The notes: generated by a model not told the origin, from the sequence alone. Positions 41,893 to 55,000 are shown, numbered from the stretch's first letter. The stretch is 64,000 bases of DNA from Pseudazoarcus sp963975885 (GCA_963975885.1 CAXBIS010000007.1:77197-141196); one strand, 5' to 3'. Program-made: numbers and translations.

Positions 41893-43173
41893 ATGTCAAA
41901 GCCGATGTTCGCCGTTTCTGTTCGTGGGATCGCCACCGCCGCCCTGTTGCTGTGCACGACCACTTCCTTCGCCGACGAGCGCCGTGCCGTCGTCGAGCAC
42001 TATGCCGATCTGGCCGAAGCCATGTATGCCGATTCGCTCTCGGCCGCGCGCGAGCTGCAGGCCGCTGTCGGGGCGCTGACCGCGTCGCCCTCGGCCGACT
42101 CGCTCTCCGCCGCGCGCGATGCCTGGCTGTCGGCACGCGAACCGTACCAGCAGACCGAGGTCTTCCGTTTCGGCAATCCCATCGTCGACGACTGGGAAGG
42201 CAAGGTGAATGCGTGGCCGCTCGACGAAGGGCTGATCGACTACGTCGACGCTTCCTACGGCACGGCGTCGGACGAGAATCCGCTATATGTCGCCAATGTG
42301 GTCGGCAATACCGAGATCCACCTCGGCGCGGATGTGGTCGATACCCGTGAGATTACCAAGACGCTGCTCGCCGAGCGCCTGCACGAGATCGGCGGCGTCG
42401 AGGCCAACGTCGCCACTGGCTACCACGCTATCGAGTTCCTGTTGTGGGGCCAGGATCTGAACGGCAACGAAGCTGGCGCCGGCGAGCGTCCCTGGACCGA
42501 TTACGCGCGCGATGAGCAATGCACGAACGGCCACTGCGATCGCCGTGCGAGCTATCTCGAGACCGCCACCGAACTGCTGATTGACGATCTCGAATGGATC
42601 GTCGCGCAATGGGGCGAGAGCGGCGACGCGCGCCGCGCCGTCACGCAAGACCCGTCGCGTGGTCTGTCGATGGCCTTGACCGGACTGGGCAGCCTGTCCT
42701 ACGGCGAACTGGCCGGCGAGCGCATGAAGCTCGGCCTGATCCTCGGCGACCCGGAAGAGGAGCACGACTGCTTCGCCGACAACACCCACAACTCCCACTA
42801 CTACAACGTCGTGGGCATGCGCTCGGTGTATCTGGGCGAGTACGAACGTCGTGACGGCAGCGCCCTCCAGGGGCCCTCGCTGTCATCGCTGACTGCCGCC
42901 GGGGATGGTGCGCTGGACGCCGAGATGCGCATGCGTCTGGCGGGCAGCCTGAACGCGATGAGTGCGATCAAGGCCCGTGCCGAGGCCGGCGAAGCCTACG
43001 ACCAGCTCATCGCCGCCGGCAATGCCGAGGGCAATGCGCTGATCCAGGCCGCGATCGATGCGCTCACCGAGCAGACCCGCAGCATCGAGCGCGTCGTTTC
43101 GGCACTTGAGCTGCAACCCATCGCGGTCGAAGGATCGGACAGCCTCGACAATCCCGAGGCGGTGTTTCAGTAA
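41893..43173 (+). CDS. Imelysin-family periplasmic iron-uptake protein
   Basis: A 426-residue protein with a signal peptide (FAVSVRGIATAALLLCTTTS, cleavage near FADERR) and the imelysin/peptidase M75 fold. The family GxHxxE motif is intact (GYHAIEFLLWGQ), and NEAGAGERPWTDYARDE and HNSHYYNVVGMRSVYLGEY are typical. Members help bring iron across the periplasm. It is the first gene of an operon with a di-haem protein, a second imelysin and a DUF1513 protein. A second in-frame ATG four codons later is an alternative start. Confidence 0.85.
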   Translation: MSKPMFAVSVRGIATAALLLCTTTSFADERRAVVEHYADLAEAMYADSLSAARELQAAVGALTASPSADSLSAARDAWLSAREPYQQTEVFRFGNPIVDDWEGKVNAWPLDEGLIDYVDASYGTASDENPLYVANVVGNTEIHLGADVVDTREITKTLLAERLHEIGGVEANVATGYHAIEFLLWGQDLNGNEAGAGERPWTDYARDEQCTNGHCDRRASYLETATELLIDDLEWIVAQWGESGDARRAVTQDPSRGLSMALTGLGSLSYGELAGERMKLGLILGDPEEEHDCFADNTHNSHYYNVVGMRSVYLGEYERRDGSALQGPSLSSLTAAGDGALDAEMRMRLAGSLNAMSAIKARAEAGEAYDQLIAAGNAEGNALIQAAIDALTEQTRSIERVVSALELQPIAVEGSDSLDNPEAVFQ

Positions 43174-43206
43174 CAGGTCGGCGAAGGCCCGGTCGGCAGG
43201 AGTTTC

Positions 43207-44694
43207 ATGAAACGCAGTCTTCTTGCCGCGGCGACCCTCGCCGCGGCCTGTACGTTGGCCGCGGCGCCGGCTGGCGTCGACCCTGAGGAGGCGCGCATTG
43301 CGCGCGTCACCGCCCCGGCGACCGAGTTCGACGCTCCCGAGCCATTCGAATCCAACCCGGGCGGCGCGGCGACGGTCGACAAGGTCGTCAACACCAGTGT
43401 CTTCTCGCACCCTTCGGGCAACATGAGTTTCGAGCGCCAGCTCGATTTCCGCGTCGGCGACGGCATCTTCCGCAAGTTGTGGGTCTCGTCGCCGAGTTCC
43501 ACTCGTTCCTCGGACGGTCTCGGTCCGCTGTTCAACGCCCGTTCGTGCCAGTCCTGCCACCTCAAGGACGGCCGCGGCGCGCCGCCCGTCGGCGACGAGG
43601 AGGCGGTGTCGATGTTCCTGCGCCTGTCGATTCCGCCGCAGGACGCGGCCGACCGCGAGGTGCTCGCGACGCGACGTGCCAGCGTGATCCCCGAACCGAC
43701 CTACGGTGCCCAGCTGCAGAACTTCTCGGTGCAGGGGGTTGCAGCGGAGGGGCGTATGCAGATCGACTACGAGGAAGTCCCGGTCGAACTCGCCGACGGC
43801 GAAATCGTGCGTCTGCGCAAGCCGACCTACCGCGTCACCGATCTCAACTACGGCCCGATGCACCCGCAGACGATGCTCTCGCCGCGCGTCGCCTCGCCGA
43901 TGATCGGCATGGGGCTGCTCGAGGCGATTCCCGACGGGGCCATCCTCGCGCTGGCCGACCCGGACGACGTTGACGGTGACGGCATCTCGGGTCGCCCCAA
44001 CTTCGTGTGGAGCGACGAGACGCAGCGCGTCGAGCTCGGCCGCTTCGGCTGGAAGGCCGGCAAGGCCGGCGTGGCCGACCAGAGTGCGCACGCGTTCGCC
44101 GGCGACATCGGCATCTCGACCCGTCTGGCGCCGAATGCCTGGGGTGAATGCACGGCCGCACAGGCCGCATGCCGCGGTGCGCCGCACGGCCGTGATGTCG
44201 ACGAGGGGGTCGAGGCCACGCGCGAGATGCTCGATCTGGTGGTGTTCTATTCGCGCAACCTCGCCGTGCCGGCGCGGCGTGATCCGGGCGCGCCGCAGGT
44301 GTTGGCCGGCAAGAAAGTCTTCTACGACGCCGGTTGCGCGAGCTGCCACGTGCCGAAATTCGTCACGCGACGCGACTCGGTCGAGCCGGAGCAGTCGTTC
44401 CAGCTGATCTGGCCCTATTCCGACCTGCTGCTGCACGATATGGGCGAAGGACTGGCCGACCATCGCCCCGAAGGCGAAGCCGACGGACGCGAATGGCGCA
44501 CCGCGCCGCTGTGGGGCATCGGCCTGACCGAAGTGGTCAGCGGACACACCCAGTTCCTGCATGACGGGCGTGCGCGCAACCTGCTCGAAGCCATCCTGTG
44601 GCATGGCGGCGAGGCGCAGGCCGCACGCGATCGCGTTGTTGCGCTGTCGACCACCGAGCGCGAGGCCCTGCTCGCGTTCCTCGATTCATTGTGA
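43207..44694 (+). CDS. Di-haem oxidoreductase-like cytochrome (DUF1111)
   Basis: A 495-residue exported protein with signal peptide MKRSLLAAATLAAACTLAAA and two c-type haem motifs, SCQSCH near residue 116 and CASCH in the C-terminal third. MauG/peroxidase-type methionine regions lie between. DUF1111 members accompany imelysins and are thought to handle iron redox chemistry in the periplasm. AGGAG precedes the ATG, 33 bases after the imelysin stop. Confidence 0.85.
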   Translation: MKRSLLAAATLAAACTLAAAPAGVDPEEARIARVTAPATEFDAPEPFESNPGGAATVDKVVNTSVFSHPSGNMSFERQLDFRVGDGIFRKLWVSSPSSTRSSDGLGPLFNARSCQSCHLKDGRGAPPVGDEEAVSMFLRLSIPPQDAADREVLATRRASVIPEPTYGAQLQNFSVQGVAAEGRMQIDYEEVPVELADGEIVRLRKPTYRVTDLNYGPMHPQTMLSPRVASPMIGMGLLEAIPDGAILALADPDDVDGDGISGRPNFVWSDETQRVELGRFGWKAGKAGVADQSAHAFAGDIGISTRLAPNAWGECTAAQAACRGAPHGRDVDEGVEATREMLDLVVFYSRNLAVPARRDPGAPQVLAGKKVFYDAGCASCHVPKFVTRRDSVEPEQSFQLIWPYSDLLLHDMGEGLADHRPEGEADGREWRTAPLWGIGLTEVVSGHTQFLHDGRARNLLEAILWHGGEAQAARDRVVALSTTEREALLAFLDSL

Positions 44695-44708
44695 CGAGGA
44701 CCTTCCCG

Positions 44709-45785
44709 ATGTTCCGATCGCTTGTCATCGCCGTGGCCTTGCTGCCGCTCTCCGCCACTGCGGCCACACCGCAACCGGAACACTATCGGCGCCTGAACAT
44801 CGAACTGGTCGACGCGCAGGTGGTGCCCGGCTACGGGCGCCTGGCAGACAGTGCCACCGCACTCGACGCGCAGGCCGCGCGTTACTGCCGTGGCGACGCA
44901 TCGCTCGATGAGGTGCGCGAGTCCTGGGGTGCCGCCTTCGATGCCTGGCAGGGTATGCAGCATCTGCGCTTCGGGCCGATCGAGCTGTTCATGCGTGGCA
45001 TGCGCATGCAGTTCTGGCCCGATCCGCGCAACAGCGTCGGCAGCACCCTCGATGAGTTGCTCGCGAAAGCCGATCCGGCGCTGCTCGGCGAGCACGGTTT
45101 CGATCAGCTGACGGTGCCGGCGCAAGGTTTTCCGGCAATTGAAACCCTGATCCATGGTGATGCGCTCACGCCCGGCAGCTACGCCTGCGGCCTGCTGCAG
45201 ACCATCGCTGGCGGCATCGCCGACATGGCGGCCGATACGCTGGAGACCTGGGTCGGTGGCGACCGCCCGTGGCGCGAAGGGGTCGCGCATGCGGGCGACG
45301 GCACACTGCATTACCAGAACCACCAGGAAGTCACGCAGGACTTCTTCAAGGCCATGCACGGCGCACTCGAACGGGTTGCCGAGCACAAGCTCATGCGCCC
45401 GCTCGGCGCATCGCACGAGACGACGAAGCCGAAACTCGCCGAATCCTGGCGTAGCGGCCGTTCGCTCGACAACATCCGCGCCAACCTCGTCGCGGCCGAG
45501 GCGATGTACCTGGGGCGAGGGGAGCGCGGCGGATTCTCCCGCGTGGTGCGTGAGGTGGCCGGCGACACCCAACTCGATGATCTGCTGCGCCGTGCCTTCA
45601 AACAGACGCGTGACACTGCCGATTCGATCGCAATGCCGCTTTCACGGGCCATTGCGGACCCGGCCGAACGCGTGAAGGTCGCCAAGCTCGCCCGCGAGGC
45701 GTCCGCGCTCAAGGCGCTGCTCGCACAACGCCTGACCGCTGCGCTCGGCATCCCGCTGGGCTTCAATTCGATGGATGGAGACTGA
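44709..45785 (+). CDS. Second imelysin-family periplasmic protein
   Basis: A 358-residue protein with a signal peptide (MFRSLVIAVALLPLSATAAT). The fold signature WGAAFDAWQGMQHLRFGPIE is clear. The GxHxxE site reads GFPAIETLIHG, so the histidine is replaced by proline, as in the companion imelysins of such operons, and metal binding may differ. It follows the di-haem gene by 14 bases and precedes the DUF1513 gene. Confidence 0.8.
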   Translation: MFRSLVIAVALLPLSATAATPQPEHYRRLNIELVDAQVVPGYGRLADSATALDAQAARYCRGDASLDEVRESWGAAFDAWQGMQHLRFGPIELFMRGMRMQFWPDPRNSVGSTLDELLAKADPALLGEHGFDQLTVPAQGFPAIETLIHGDALTPGSYACGLLQTIAGGIADMAADTLETWVGGDRPWREGVAHAGDGTLHYQNHQEVTQDFFKAMHGALERVAEHKLMRPLGASHETTKPKLAESWRSGRSLDNIRANLVAAEAMYLGRGERGGFSRVVREVAGDTQLDDLLRRAFKQTRDTADSIAMPLSRAIADPAERVKVAKLAREASALKALLAQRLTAALGIPLGFNSMDGD

Positions 45786-45827
45786 CCGTGATGTTCGGCA
45801 CCCGCGCCAACGCTTTACCCGACCCTT

Positions 45828-46928
45828 ATGAACCGGCGTGAATTCCTGACCTCGGGCATCGCCGTGGGCGTCGCGGGCTTTGTGCCGGGCGCGTTCGGCG
45901 CGGGCGATGCACGCATCTGGTATGGCGCGCGGCTCGACGCCGACGGGCGGGCGCATGCCAGCGGCTTCGATGCCGACGGCCGCCTGCGCTTCGACGTAGT
46001 CCTGCCCGCGCGCGCACACGGTGCGGGTTACTCGGCGGCGCGCGGCGAACTGGTCGTCGCCTCGCGCAGGCCGGGCGACTTCCTGTGGGTCGTCGATGCC
46101 CTCACGGGTCGCGTGCGGCATCGCATTGCGGCCGCGTCCGGACGCTTCTTCAACGGCCACGCGGTGTATGCGCGCGGGCTGCTGTATGCCACCGAGAGCG
46201 TCGTCACCGACGCGCCGCTGCCGGGCGGCAATGGCGTGATCGGCGTCTACGATGCGGCGACCGGCTTCGCACGCGTGGCCGAGTTCGCCAGCGGCGGCCA
46301 TGATCCGCACCAGCTGCTAGCCCTGGGCGACGAACTGGTGGTCGCCAACGGTGGCCTGCTGACCCACCCGGACGCGCCGGGCGTGAAACTCAACATCGAC
46401 ACCATGGACTCGTCGGTGGTGCGCATCGATGCTCGCGACGGACGCATCAATGCGCAGCACCGTCTTGGGGCCGCACTGCATCGCGTCGGCCTGCGCCACC
46501 TCGCTGCCGCACCCGACGGCACCGTGGCGGTGGTGGCGCAGTACGAGGGGCCGGTCGGCGACGACGTGCCGCTGGTCGCGCTGCTGCGCCCCGGGCGTGC
46601 GCTCGCGCCGCTCGAACTGCCGCAGCAGGAGCGGCTCAAGAACTACGTCGGCAGCGTCGCCTTCGATGCCGGAGGGCGGATGCTCGGCCTGGCCAGCCCC
46701 AGGGGCGGGGTGGCGTTGTTTCATGATGTCGACGCCGACACCACGCGCGGCCTGATCGAGGTGCCGGACGGCTGCGGCATCGCCGCGACTCGCAAACCCG
46801 GCGAGTTCGTTGTCAGCAGCGGGCTGGGGGGCGTGCGTCGCTGGTTGGCGGGCGAGGGCAGTCGGCTGACCGGGGCGGCTGAGCTGGATCACAGTCGCTG
46901 GGACAACCATCTGCTGGAACTGGCTTGA
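45828..46928 (+). CDS. DUF1513 periplasmic beta-propeller-like protein
   Basis: A 366-residue protein beginning MNRREFLTSGIAVGVAGFVP, a Tat-type signal (RREFL). The mature region has repeated beta blades (GRLRFDVVLPARAHGAGYSA; HRLGAALHRVGLRHLAAAPD) as in DUF1513 proteins. It is the last gene of the imelysin operon. The function in iron uptake is not established, but the conserved operon ties it to that process. Confidence 0.82.
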   Translation: MNRREFLTSGIAVGVAGFVPGAFGAGDARIWYGARLDADGRAHASGFDADGRLRFDVVLPARAHGAGYSAARGELVVASRRPGDFLWVVDALTGRVRHRIAAASGRFFNGHAVYARGLLYATESVVTDAPLPGGNGVIGVYDAATGFARVAEFASGGHDPHQLLALGDELVVANGGLLTHPDAPGVKLNIDTMDSSVVRIDARDGRINAQHRLGAALHRVGLRHLAAAPDGTVAVVAQYEGPVGDDVPLVALLRPGRALAPLELPQQERLKNYVGSVAFDAGGRMLGLASPRGGVALFHDVDADTTRGLIEVPDGCGIAATRKPGEFVVSSGLGGVRRWLAGEGSRLTGAAELDHSRWDNHLLELA

Positions 46929-46933
46929 ATCCC

Positions 46934-47137
46934 TCAGCCCAGGTCGAGTTCGCCGTCGAAGCTGATGTTGATGGCCAGATCGTCGACCACCAGCGTCATC
47001 TTCGCCGGGAGCTTGCCGCCCTTGAGCTTGCCGGCCTCGTCGGCCTCGCGCACGGCCTTCTCGATCTCGATCTGCGAGTTCACGCCAACCGTTTTCAGAA
47101 ACTTGCGGATACTCATGTTGAGAACTTCGTCGTTCAT
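46934..47137 (-). CDS. DUF6494 family small protein
   Basis: A 67-residue protein, MNDEVLNMSIRKFLKTVGVN at the start and LPAKMTLVVDDLAINISFDG near the end, matching the DUF6494 family. It is soluble and of unknown role. AGGAG lies upstream of the ATG. It converges with the DUF1513 gene, six bases apart. Confidence 0.75.
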   Translation of the reverse strand: MNDEVLNMSIRKFLKTVGVNSQIEIEKAVREADEAGKLKGGKLPAKMTLVVDDLAINISFDGELDLG

Positions 47138-47258
47138 GCTTCGGTCTCCTGATTGCGAATCAAGGATGCTGGGCTTCGCATCACCGTTTCCAGCATAGCC
47201 GATTCGCGCCGGCGCCCTGCCACCCGGGGCAGAAAACAACACTGATGGAGAGTGACAC

Positions 47259-47534
47259 ATGAAGCAGATTCTGGTGAAAGCAGCCGCTACCGCGATGTTC
47301 ACGATGGCTGCAACTGCGGCCTGGGCCGACGACATCGAAGGGGTGATCGAGCGGGTTGATGCCGAGGCACGCACGCTGGTGGTGCAGGGCATCACCTTTC
47401 ATGCGAACGCTTCGACCGACTACGATGACGGGCTGCGCCGCTTCGAGGATCTGCGCGAAGGCCAGCGCGTGGAGGTCGATTTCGATTATCGTGACGGCCG
47501 CCACATCGCCACCGAAATCGAACTCGAAGACTGA
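47259..47534 (+). CDS. Small periplasmic protein with DUF5666-like OB fold
   Basis: A 91-residue exported protein with signal peptide MKQILVKAAATAMFTMAATA ending AWA. The mature part (DIEGVIERVDAEARTLVVQG; REGQRVEVDFDYRDGRHIAT) has the beta-barrel pattern of DUF5666-type proteins. GGAGAG precedes the ATG. Function unknown. Confidence 0.7.
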   Translation: MKQILVKAAATAMFTMAATAAWADDIEGVIERVDAEARTLVVQGITFHANASTDYDDGLRRFEDLREGQRVEVDFDYRDGRHIATEIELED

Positions 47535-47545
47535 CCCTGCGGCAC

Positions 47546-47818
47546 TCAGCCAAGCTCGACCGCTGACGGCGTCGCCCCGGCGCCGGTGAGAAACTCGCGC
47601 AGCAGACGGATCTCGCTCTTCGAACACGTGGAGCCGTGATGCGGATGGTGCAGGAAGCCCTCGTGTCCGTTGAGCACGACGCGAAAGCGTGCGCCGTGCG
47701 ACGGTTCGATTTCGGCCCCGAGATTGCGCAACAGCGATTCGACCTCTCGCCAGTGCACATTGGCCGGGGCCGGTTCATGAAAGACCGTGCGCAACAACTG
47801 GGTGTGCTTGTGGCTCAT
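47546..47818 (-). CDS. HicA-like protein without visible HicB
   Basis: A 90-residue protein of HicA-like form: HWREVESLLRNLGAEIEPSH, a strand-rich core, and VLNGHEGFLHHPHHGST with histidines where HicA toxins keep the catalytic one. HicA toxins are mRNA interferases usually paired with HicB. No HicB-like gene stands next to it, so it may be an orphan or have another role. The start is chosen at MSHKHTQLL, where similarity begins. Confidence 0.6.
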   Translation of the reverse strand: MSHKHTQLLRTVFHEPAPANVHWREVESLLRNLGAEIEPSHGARFRVVLNGHEGFLHHPHHGSTCSKSEIRLLREFLTGAGATPSAVELG

Positions 47819-47994
47819 GATGCGCTCCGCAGATGATGGTGCTTCTCTGACCGTAGCCGGTCTGCGGCGCTTTCGCATGTTGCGGCGCACCGTGACGGTG
47901 CGCACGCTGGTGTAACATTGGGCGCATTCCACCCCTGTGCCAGTGCGGGCATCGGCGGCCGTCGCCGCGCCCCGCGCGACGCCGGAGACGACCG

Positions 47995-50160
<2,166 letters not shown>

Positions 50161-50162
50161 AC

Positions 50163-51164
50163 GTGGCCGACGAGCGCCCGCCCGTGCCGGACCCCGCCAC
50201 CCGCGAGCTGGCCGACGGCGTTCTGGCGCACAAGCGCCGCGCGCTGGCCAAGGCCATCACGCTGGTCGAGTCCACCCGAGCCGATCACCGCGAGCAGGCG
50301 CATGCGCTGGTCGAGGCGCTGCTGCCGGCCACCGGCGGCGCGTTGCGTGTGGGGCTCTCCGGCGTGCCGGGCGTGGGCAAATCCACTTTTGTCGAGGCGC
50401 TCGGGTTGTACCTGATCGAGCAGGGGCATCGCGTTGCGGTGCTGGCGGTCGACCCGTCGTCCTCGGTGCACGGCGGCTCCATACTCGGCGACAAGACGCG
50501 CATGGAGTTGCTCTCCCGCCGCCCGGAAGCCTTCATCCGCCCGAGCCCCGCAGCCGGTGCGCTCGGCGGCGTGGCCAACCGCACGCGCGAGGCGATGCTG
50601 GTGTGCGAGGCCGCCGGCTTCGACGTGGTGCTGGTCGAGACCGTCGGCGTGGGCCAGAGCGAGATCGCCGTGGCCGGCATGACCGACATCTTCTGCCTGC
50701 TGCAACTGCCCAACGCCGGCGACGACCTGCAGGGCATGAAGAAAGGCATCGTCGAAATCGCCGATCTGGTCGCGATCAACAAGGCCGACATCGACAAGGC
50801 GGCCACGCACCGCGCGCAGGCGCAGATGCAGGGGGCCATTTCCATGGTGCGCCACGCCCACCCGGATTGGACGCCGCCGGTGATTCCGGTGTCGGCGCTC
50901 AAGGCCGAGGGCATCGATGTGTTCTGGAACACGGTGCTGAAATTCCGCGAAACCATGGTCGCCAACGGCGCCTTCGCGGCCCGCCGCCGCCGTCAGGCCG
51001 GCGCGTGGATGTGGGAACTGATCGATCACGACTTGCGCGCGCGTTTCCGTGCGAACGTGCGCGTTGCAGAAGAACTGCCCGGCCTGCAGGCCGAGGTGGA
51101 GCAGGGACAGGTCACACCGGCTGCCGCGGCGGTCCGATTGCTCGGGCACCTCGACAACATCTGA
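50163..51164 (+). CDS. meaB: MeaB/ArgK-type GTPase chaperone of methylmalonyl-CoA mutase
   Basis: A 333-residue G protein that loads and protects B12 in the mutase. Walker A is GVPGVGKSTF; further G motifs are DPSSSVHGGSILGDKTRM, ETVGVGQSE and the base-binding NKAD. The C-terminal end forms the expected dimer helices. GTG is chosen as start, with GAAGG just before it; a TTG overlapping the mutase stop is possible. Its place right after the mutase fits. Confidence 0.93.
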   Translation: MADERPPVPDPATRELADGVLAHKRRALAKAITLVESTRADHREQAHALVEALLPATGGALRVGLSGVPGVGKSTFVEALGLYLIEQGHRVAVLAVDPSSSVHGGSILGDKTRMELLSRRPEAFIRPSPAAGALGGVANRTREAMLVCEAAGFDVVLVETVGVGQSEIAVAGMTDIFCLLQLPNAGDDLQGMKKGIVEIADLVAINKADIDKAATHRAQAQMQGAISMVRHAHPDWTPPVIPVSALKAEGIDVFWNTVLKFRETMVANGAFAARRRRQAGAWMWELIDHDLRARFRANVRVAEELPGLQAEVEQGQVTPAAAAVRLLGHLDNI

Positions 51165-51180
51165 TCCGGGGGAGGGGAAG

Positions 51181-52710
<1,530 letters not shown>

Positions 52711-52713
<3 letters not shown>

Positions 52714-52829
52714 GCGATCCGACATCACGCATGGCGGCGTTGGCTTCCTCGCCTGCTCCTCGCCGTACTGGCGTACTGTCTCGTCGCAGCCTGCGTCGCC
52801 GCCTTGCCCTGCGCGCGCCGGATCGCTCA
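52711..52829. repeat. Long imperfect inverted repeat between pccB and pccA
   Basis: The ends are perfect 11-base inverted repeats, TGAGCGATCCG and CGGATCGCTCA; the first includes the pccB stop codon. Inside, GGCGGCG faces CGCCGCC and the centre holds GTACTGGCGTAC. The element is about 119 bases and fills almost the whole gap. It may be a dispersed palindromic repeat or an mRNA processing structure setting subunit ratios. Confidence 0.55.
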
Positions 52830-52858
52830 GAGACTTCACTTCGAATTGAGGTTGGCCA

Positions 52859-54712
52859 ATGTTCAAGAAGATCCTGATCGCAAACAGAGGCGAAATCGCC
52901 TGCCGCGTCATCAAGACCGCCCGCCGCATGGGCATCGCCACGGTCGCCGTGTATTCCGAGGCCGATGCCGGTGCGCTGCATGTGGAACTGGCCGACGAGG
53001 CCGTGTGCATCGGCCCGGCGGCCTCCAAGCAGTCCTATCTGGTGATGGACAACATCACCGCGGCCTGCCGTGAGACCGGCGCCGAGGCCGTGCATCCGGG
53101 CTACGGCTTTCTGTCCGAGAACGAGGCCTTCGCGCGCCGGCTGGAAGAATCCGGCATCGTCTTCATCGGCCCGAAGCACGCGGCGATTGCGGCGATGGGC
53201 GACAAGATCGCGTCCAAGAAGCTCGCGGCCGAGGCCGGGGTGAACACCATCCCCGGCTGGAACGACGCCATCGACTCGCCCGAGCGCGCGGTCGAGATCG
53301 CGCGCGACATCGGCTATCCGGTGATGATCAAGGCCTCGGCCGGTGGTGGTGGCAAGGGCTTGCGTGTGGCGCATGACGACGCAGAGGCGGCGGAAGGCTT
53401 CGCCTCGTGCCGTTCGGAAGCGGCCAACGCCTTCGGCGACGATCGCGTATTCATCGAGAAATTCGTCGTCGAGCCGCGCCACATCGAGATCCAGGTGCTG
53501 GGCGATGCGCACGGCAACGTGGTGTATCTGAACGAGCGCGAATGCTCGATCCAGCGCCGTCACCAGAAGGTGATCGAAGAGGCGCCGAGCCCGTTCCTCG
53601 ATGCCGCCACCCGCCGCGCCATGGGTGAGCAGGCCGTGGCGCTGGCGCAAGCCGTTGGTTACCAGTCGGCCGGCACGGTGGAGTTCGTCGTCGGCGCGGA
53701 CAAGTCCTTCTACTTCCTCGAAATGAACACCCGCCGCATCAACGCCGAAGACCCGTTCCGCGGCTTCCTGCCCTCGACCGGTCGGCTGGTGAAATTCCGC
53801 CCGCCCGCCGAGGTGCCGGGTGCGGTGCGCGTGGATACCGGCGTGTACGAGGGCGGCGAGATCCCGATGTTCTACGACTCGATGATCGCCAAGCTGATCG
53901 TGCACGGGCGCGATCGCAAGGAGGCAATTGCCCGCATGCGCGATGCGCTCAACGCCTTCGTGATCCGCGGCATCTCGTCCAACATCCCCTTCCAGGCCGC
54001 GCTGCTGCAGCATCCGCGTTTCTGCTCGGGGCAATTCAACACCGGCTTCATCGCCGAGGAATACGGCAGCGGTTTCGATGCGGTCAAGGTGCCGCACGAC
54101 GACCCGCTGCTGCTCGCGGCGGTGGCGATGTTCGCGCACTGGCGCCGTGTGGGGCGTGATGCGGCGATCAGCGGGCAGATGGATGGCGCGGTCTACATGC
54201 CTCCGCGCGAGTGGACGGTGGTGGTCGGGGAGCACGAGTATGCAGTGTCGGTCGAGCCGGTCGCCGGCGGGCTGGCGGTTTCGCACGAGGGGCGTGCGCT
54301 GCATATCGAGTCGGACTGGGGGTTCAATGACCTGTTGTTCGAGGCACGTATTGACGGCGTGCCAGTGTGTCTGCAGGTCGAGCGTCGCGGTCTGGGGTGG
54401 GCGGTCAGTCACTTCGGGCTGCGGGTCGATGCCCAGGTGCTGTCGGCGCGCGCGGCCGAATTGCTCGCACGCATGCCGAAGAAGCTGCCACCGGATCTGA
54501 CCGCTCTCGTGCTCTCGCCGATGCCGGGGCTGCTGCGCGAGCTTGCGGTGGCCCAGGGGCAGGAGGTCAAGAGTGGTGAAAAGGTGGCGGTGATCGAGGC
54601 CATGAAGATGGAGAACGTCTTGCGCGCCGAGCGCGACGGTCGCGTCAAATGCATCCATGCGCAGGTCGGCGCCAGTCTGGCAGTCGACGATCTGATTCTG
54701 GAGTTCGACTGA
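52859..54712 (+). CDS. pccA: Propionyl-CoA carboxylase alpha (biotin carboxylase/carrier) with active-site deletion
   Basis: A 617-residue protein: ATP-grasp biotin carboxylase, a PCC-type linker region and a C-terminal biotin carrier with EAMKMEN (biotin K583). Normal motifs include KILIANRGEIACRVIKTARR and IKASAGGGGKGLRV. But FLEMNTR (to R292) runs straight into RINAEDPFRGFLPS. The intervening LQVEHPVTE block and what follows, about 45 residues, are absent in frame. In E. coli numbering L293-C337 are lost, including catalytic Glu296. Either the gene is inactive or the sequence has an error. Family length is about 660-670. Confidence 0.9.
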   Translation: MFKKILIANRGEIACRVIKTARRMGIATVAVYSEADAGALHVELADEAVCIGPAASKQSYLVMDNITAACRETGAEAVHPGYGFLSENEAFARRLEESGIVFIGPKHAAIAAMGDKIASKKLAAEAGVNTIPGWNDAIDSPERAVEIARDIGYPVMIKASAGGGGKGLRVAHDDAEAAEGFASCRSEAANAFGDDRVFIEKFVVEPRHIEIQVLGDAHGNVVYLNERECSIQRRHQKVIEEAPSPFLDAATRRAMGEQAVALAQAVGYQSAGTVEFVVGADKSFYFLEMNTRRINAEDPFRGFLPSTGRLVKFRPPAEVPGAVRVDTGVYEGGEIPMFYDSMIAKLIVHGRDRKEAIARMRDALNAFVIRGISSNIPFQAALLQHPRFCSGQFNTGFIAEEYGSGFDAVKVPHDDPLLLAAVAMFAHWRRVGRDAAISGQMDGAVYMPPREWTVVVGEHEYAVSVEPVAGGLAVSHEGRALHIESDWGFNDLLFEARIDGVPVCLQVERRGLGWAVSHFGLRVDAQVLSARAAELLARMPKKLPPDLTALVLSPMPGLLRELAVAQGQEVKSGEKVAVIEAMKMENVLRAERDGRVKCIHAQVGASLAVDDLILEFD

Positions 54713-54764
54713 GATGGCTTGGAGCCGCCGTGGGCGTGCGTTCGCGCGGGCCGGCGCGGACGAC

Positions 54765-54779
54765 CTCCCGGTGCGGGAG
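54765..54779 (+). terminator. Hairpin after pccA, possible terminator
   Basis: CTCCCG and CGGGAG with a three-base loop, followed by TTTCC. It is a short stem with a weak T run, 50 bases past the carboxylase stop. The remaining 220 bases up to the next gene probably hold a promoter: the AT-rich TTGCGCAAACATTATTGATC stands out from the GC-rich surroundings, but no clear pair of boxes was fixed. Confidence 0.4.
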
Positions 54780-55000
54780 TTTCCAGATTTGCGCAAACAT
54801 TATTGATCGAATACCATCCGCAGACCAAAAACGCGTTCCGGCTTCGCAAGCCGCATTCACGCAGCGCCGGTGCAGGCCCGAATGAGGCCAAGCCCCCTTC
54901 CGCACCGGACGCCCATCGCCCCGCAGGATTCGCAGTCTTTCGATGTCGCATGCCGCGGCGACGAGGATCGCGGGCCGGTGACAGACTTGGAGGAAAGCGA

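Noticed and set aside
45809..45830. AACGCTTTACCCG resembling the phage late element
   Set aside because: It shares only a short core, lies in host DNA inside the imelysin operon and lacks the flanking ATATCTAA part.
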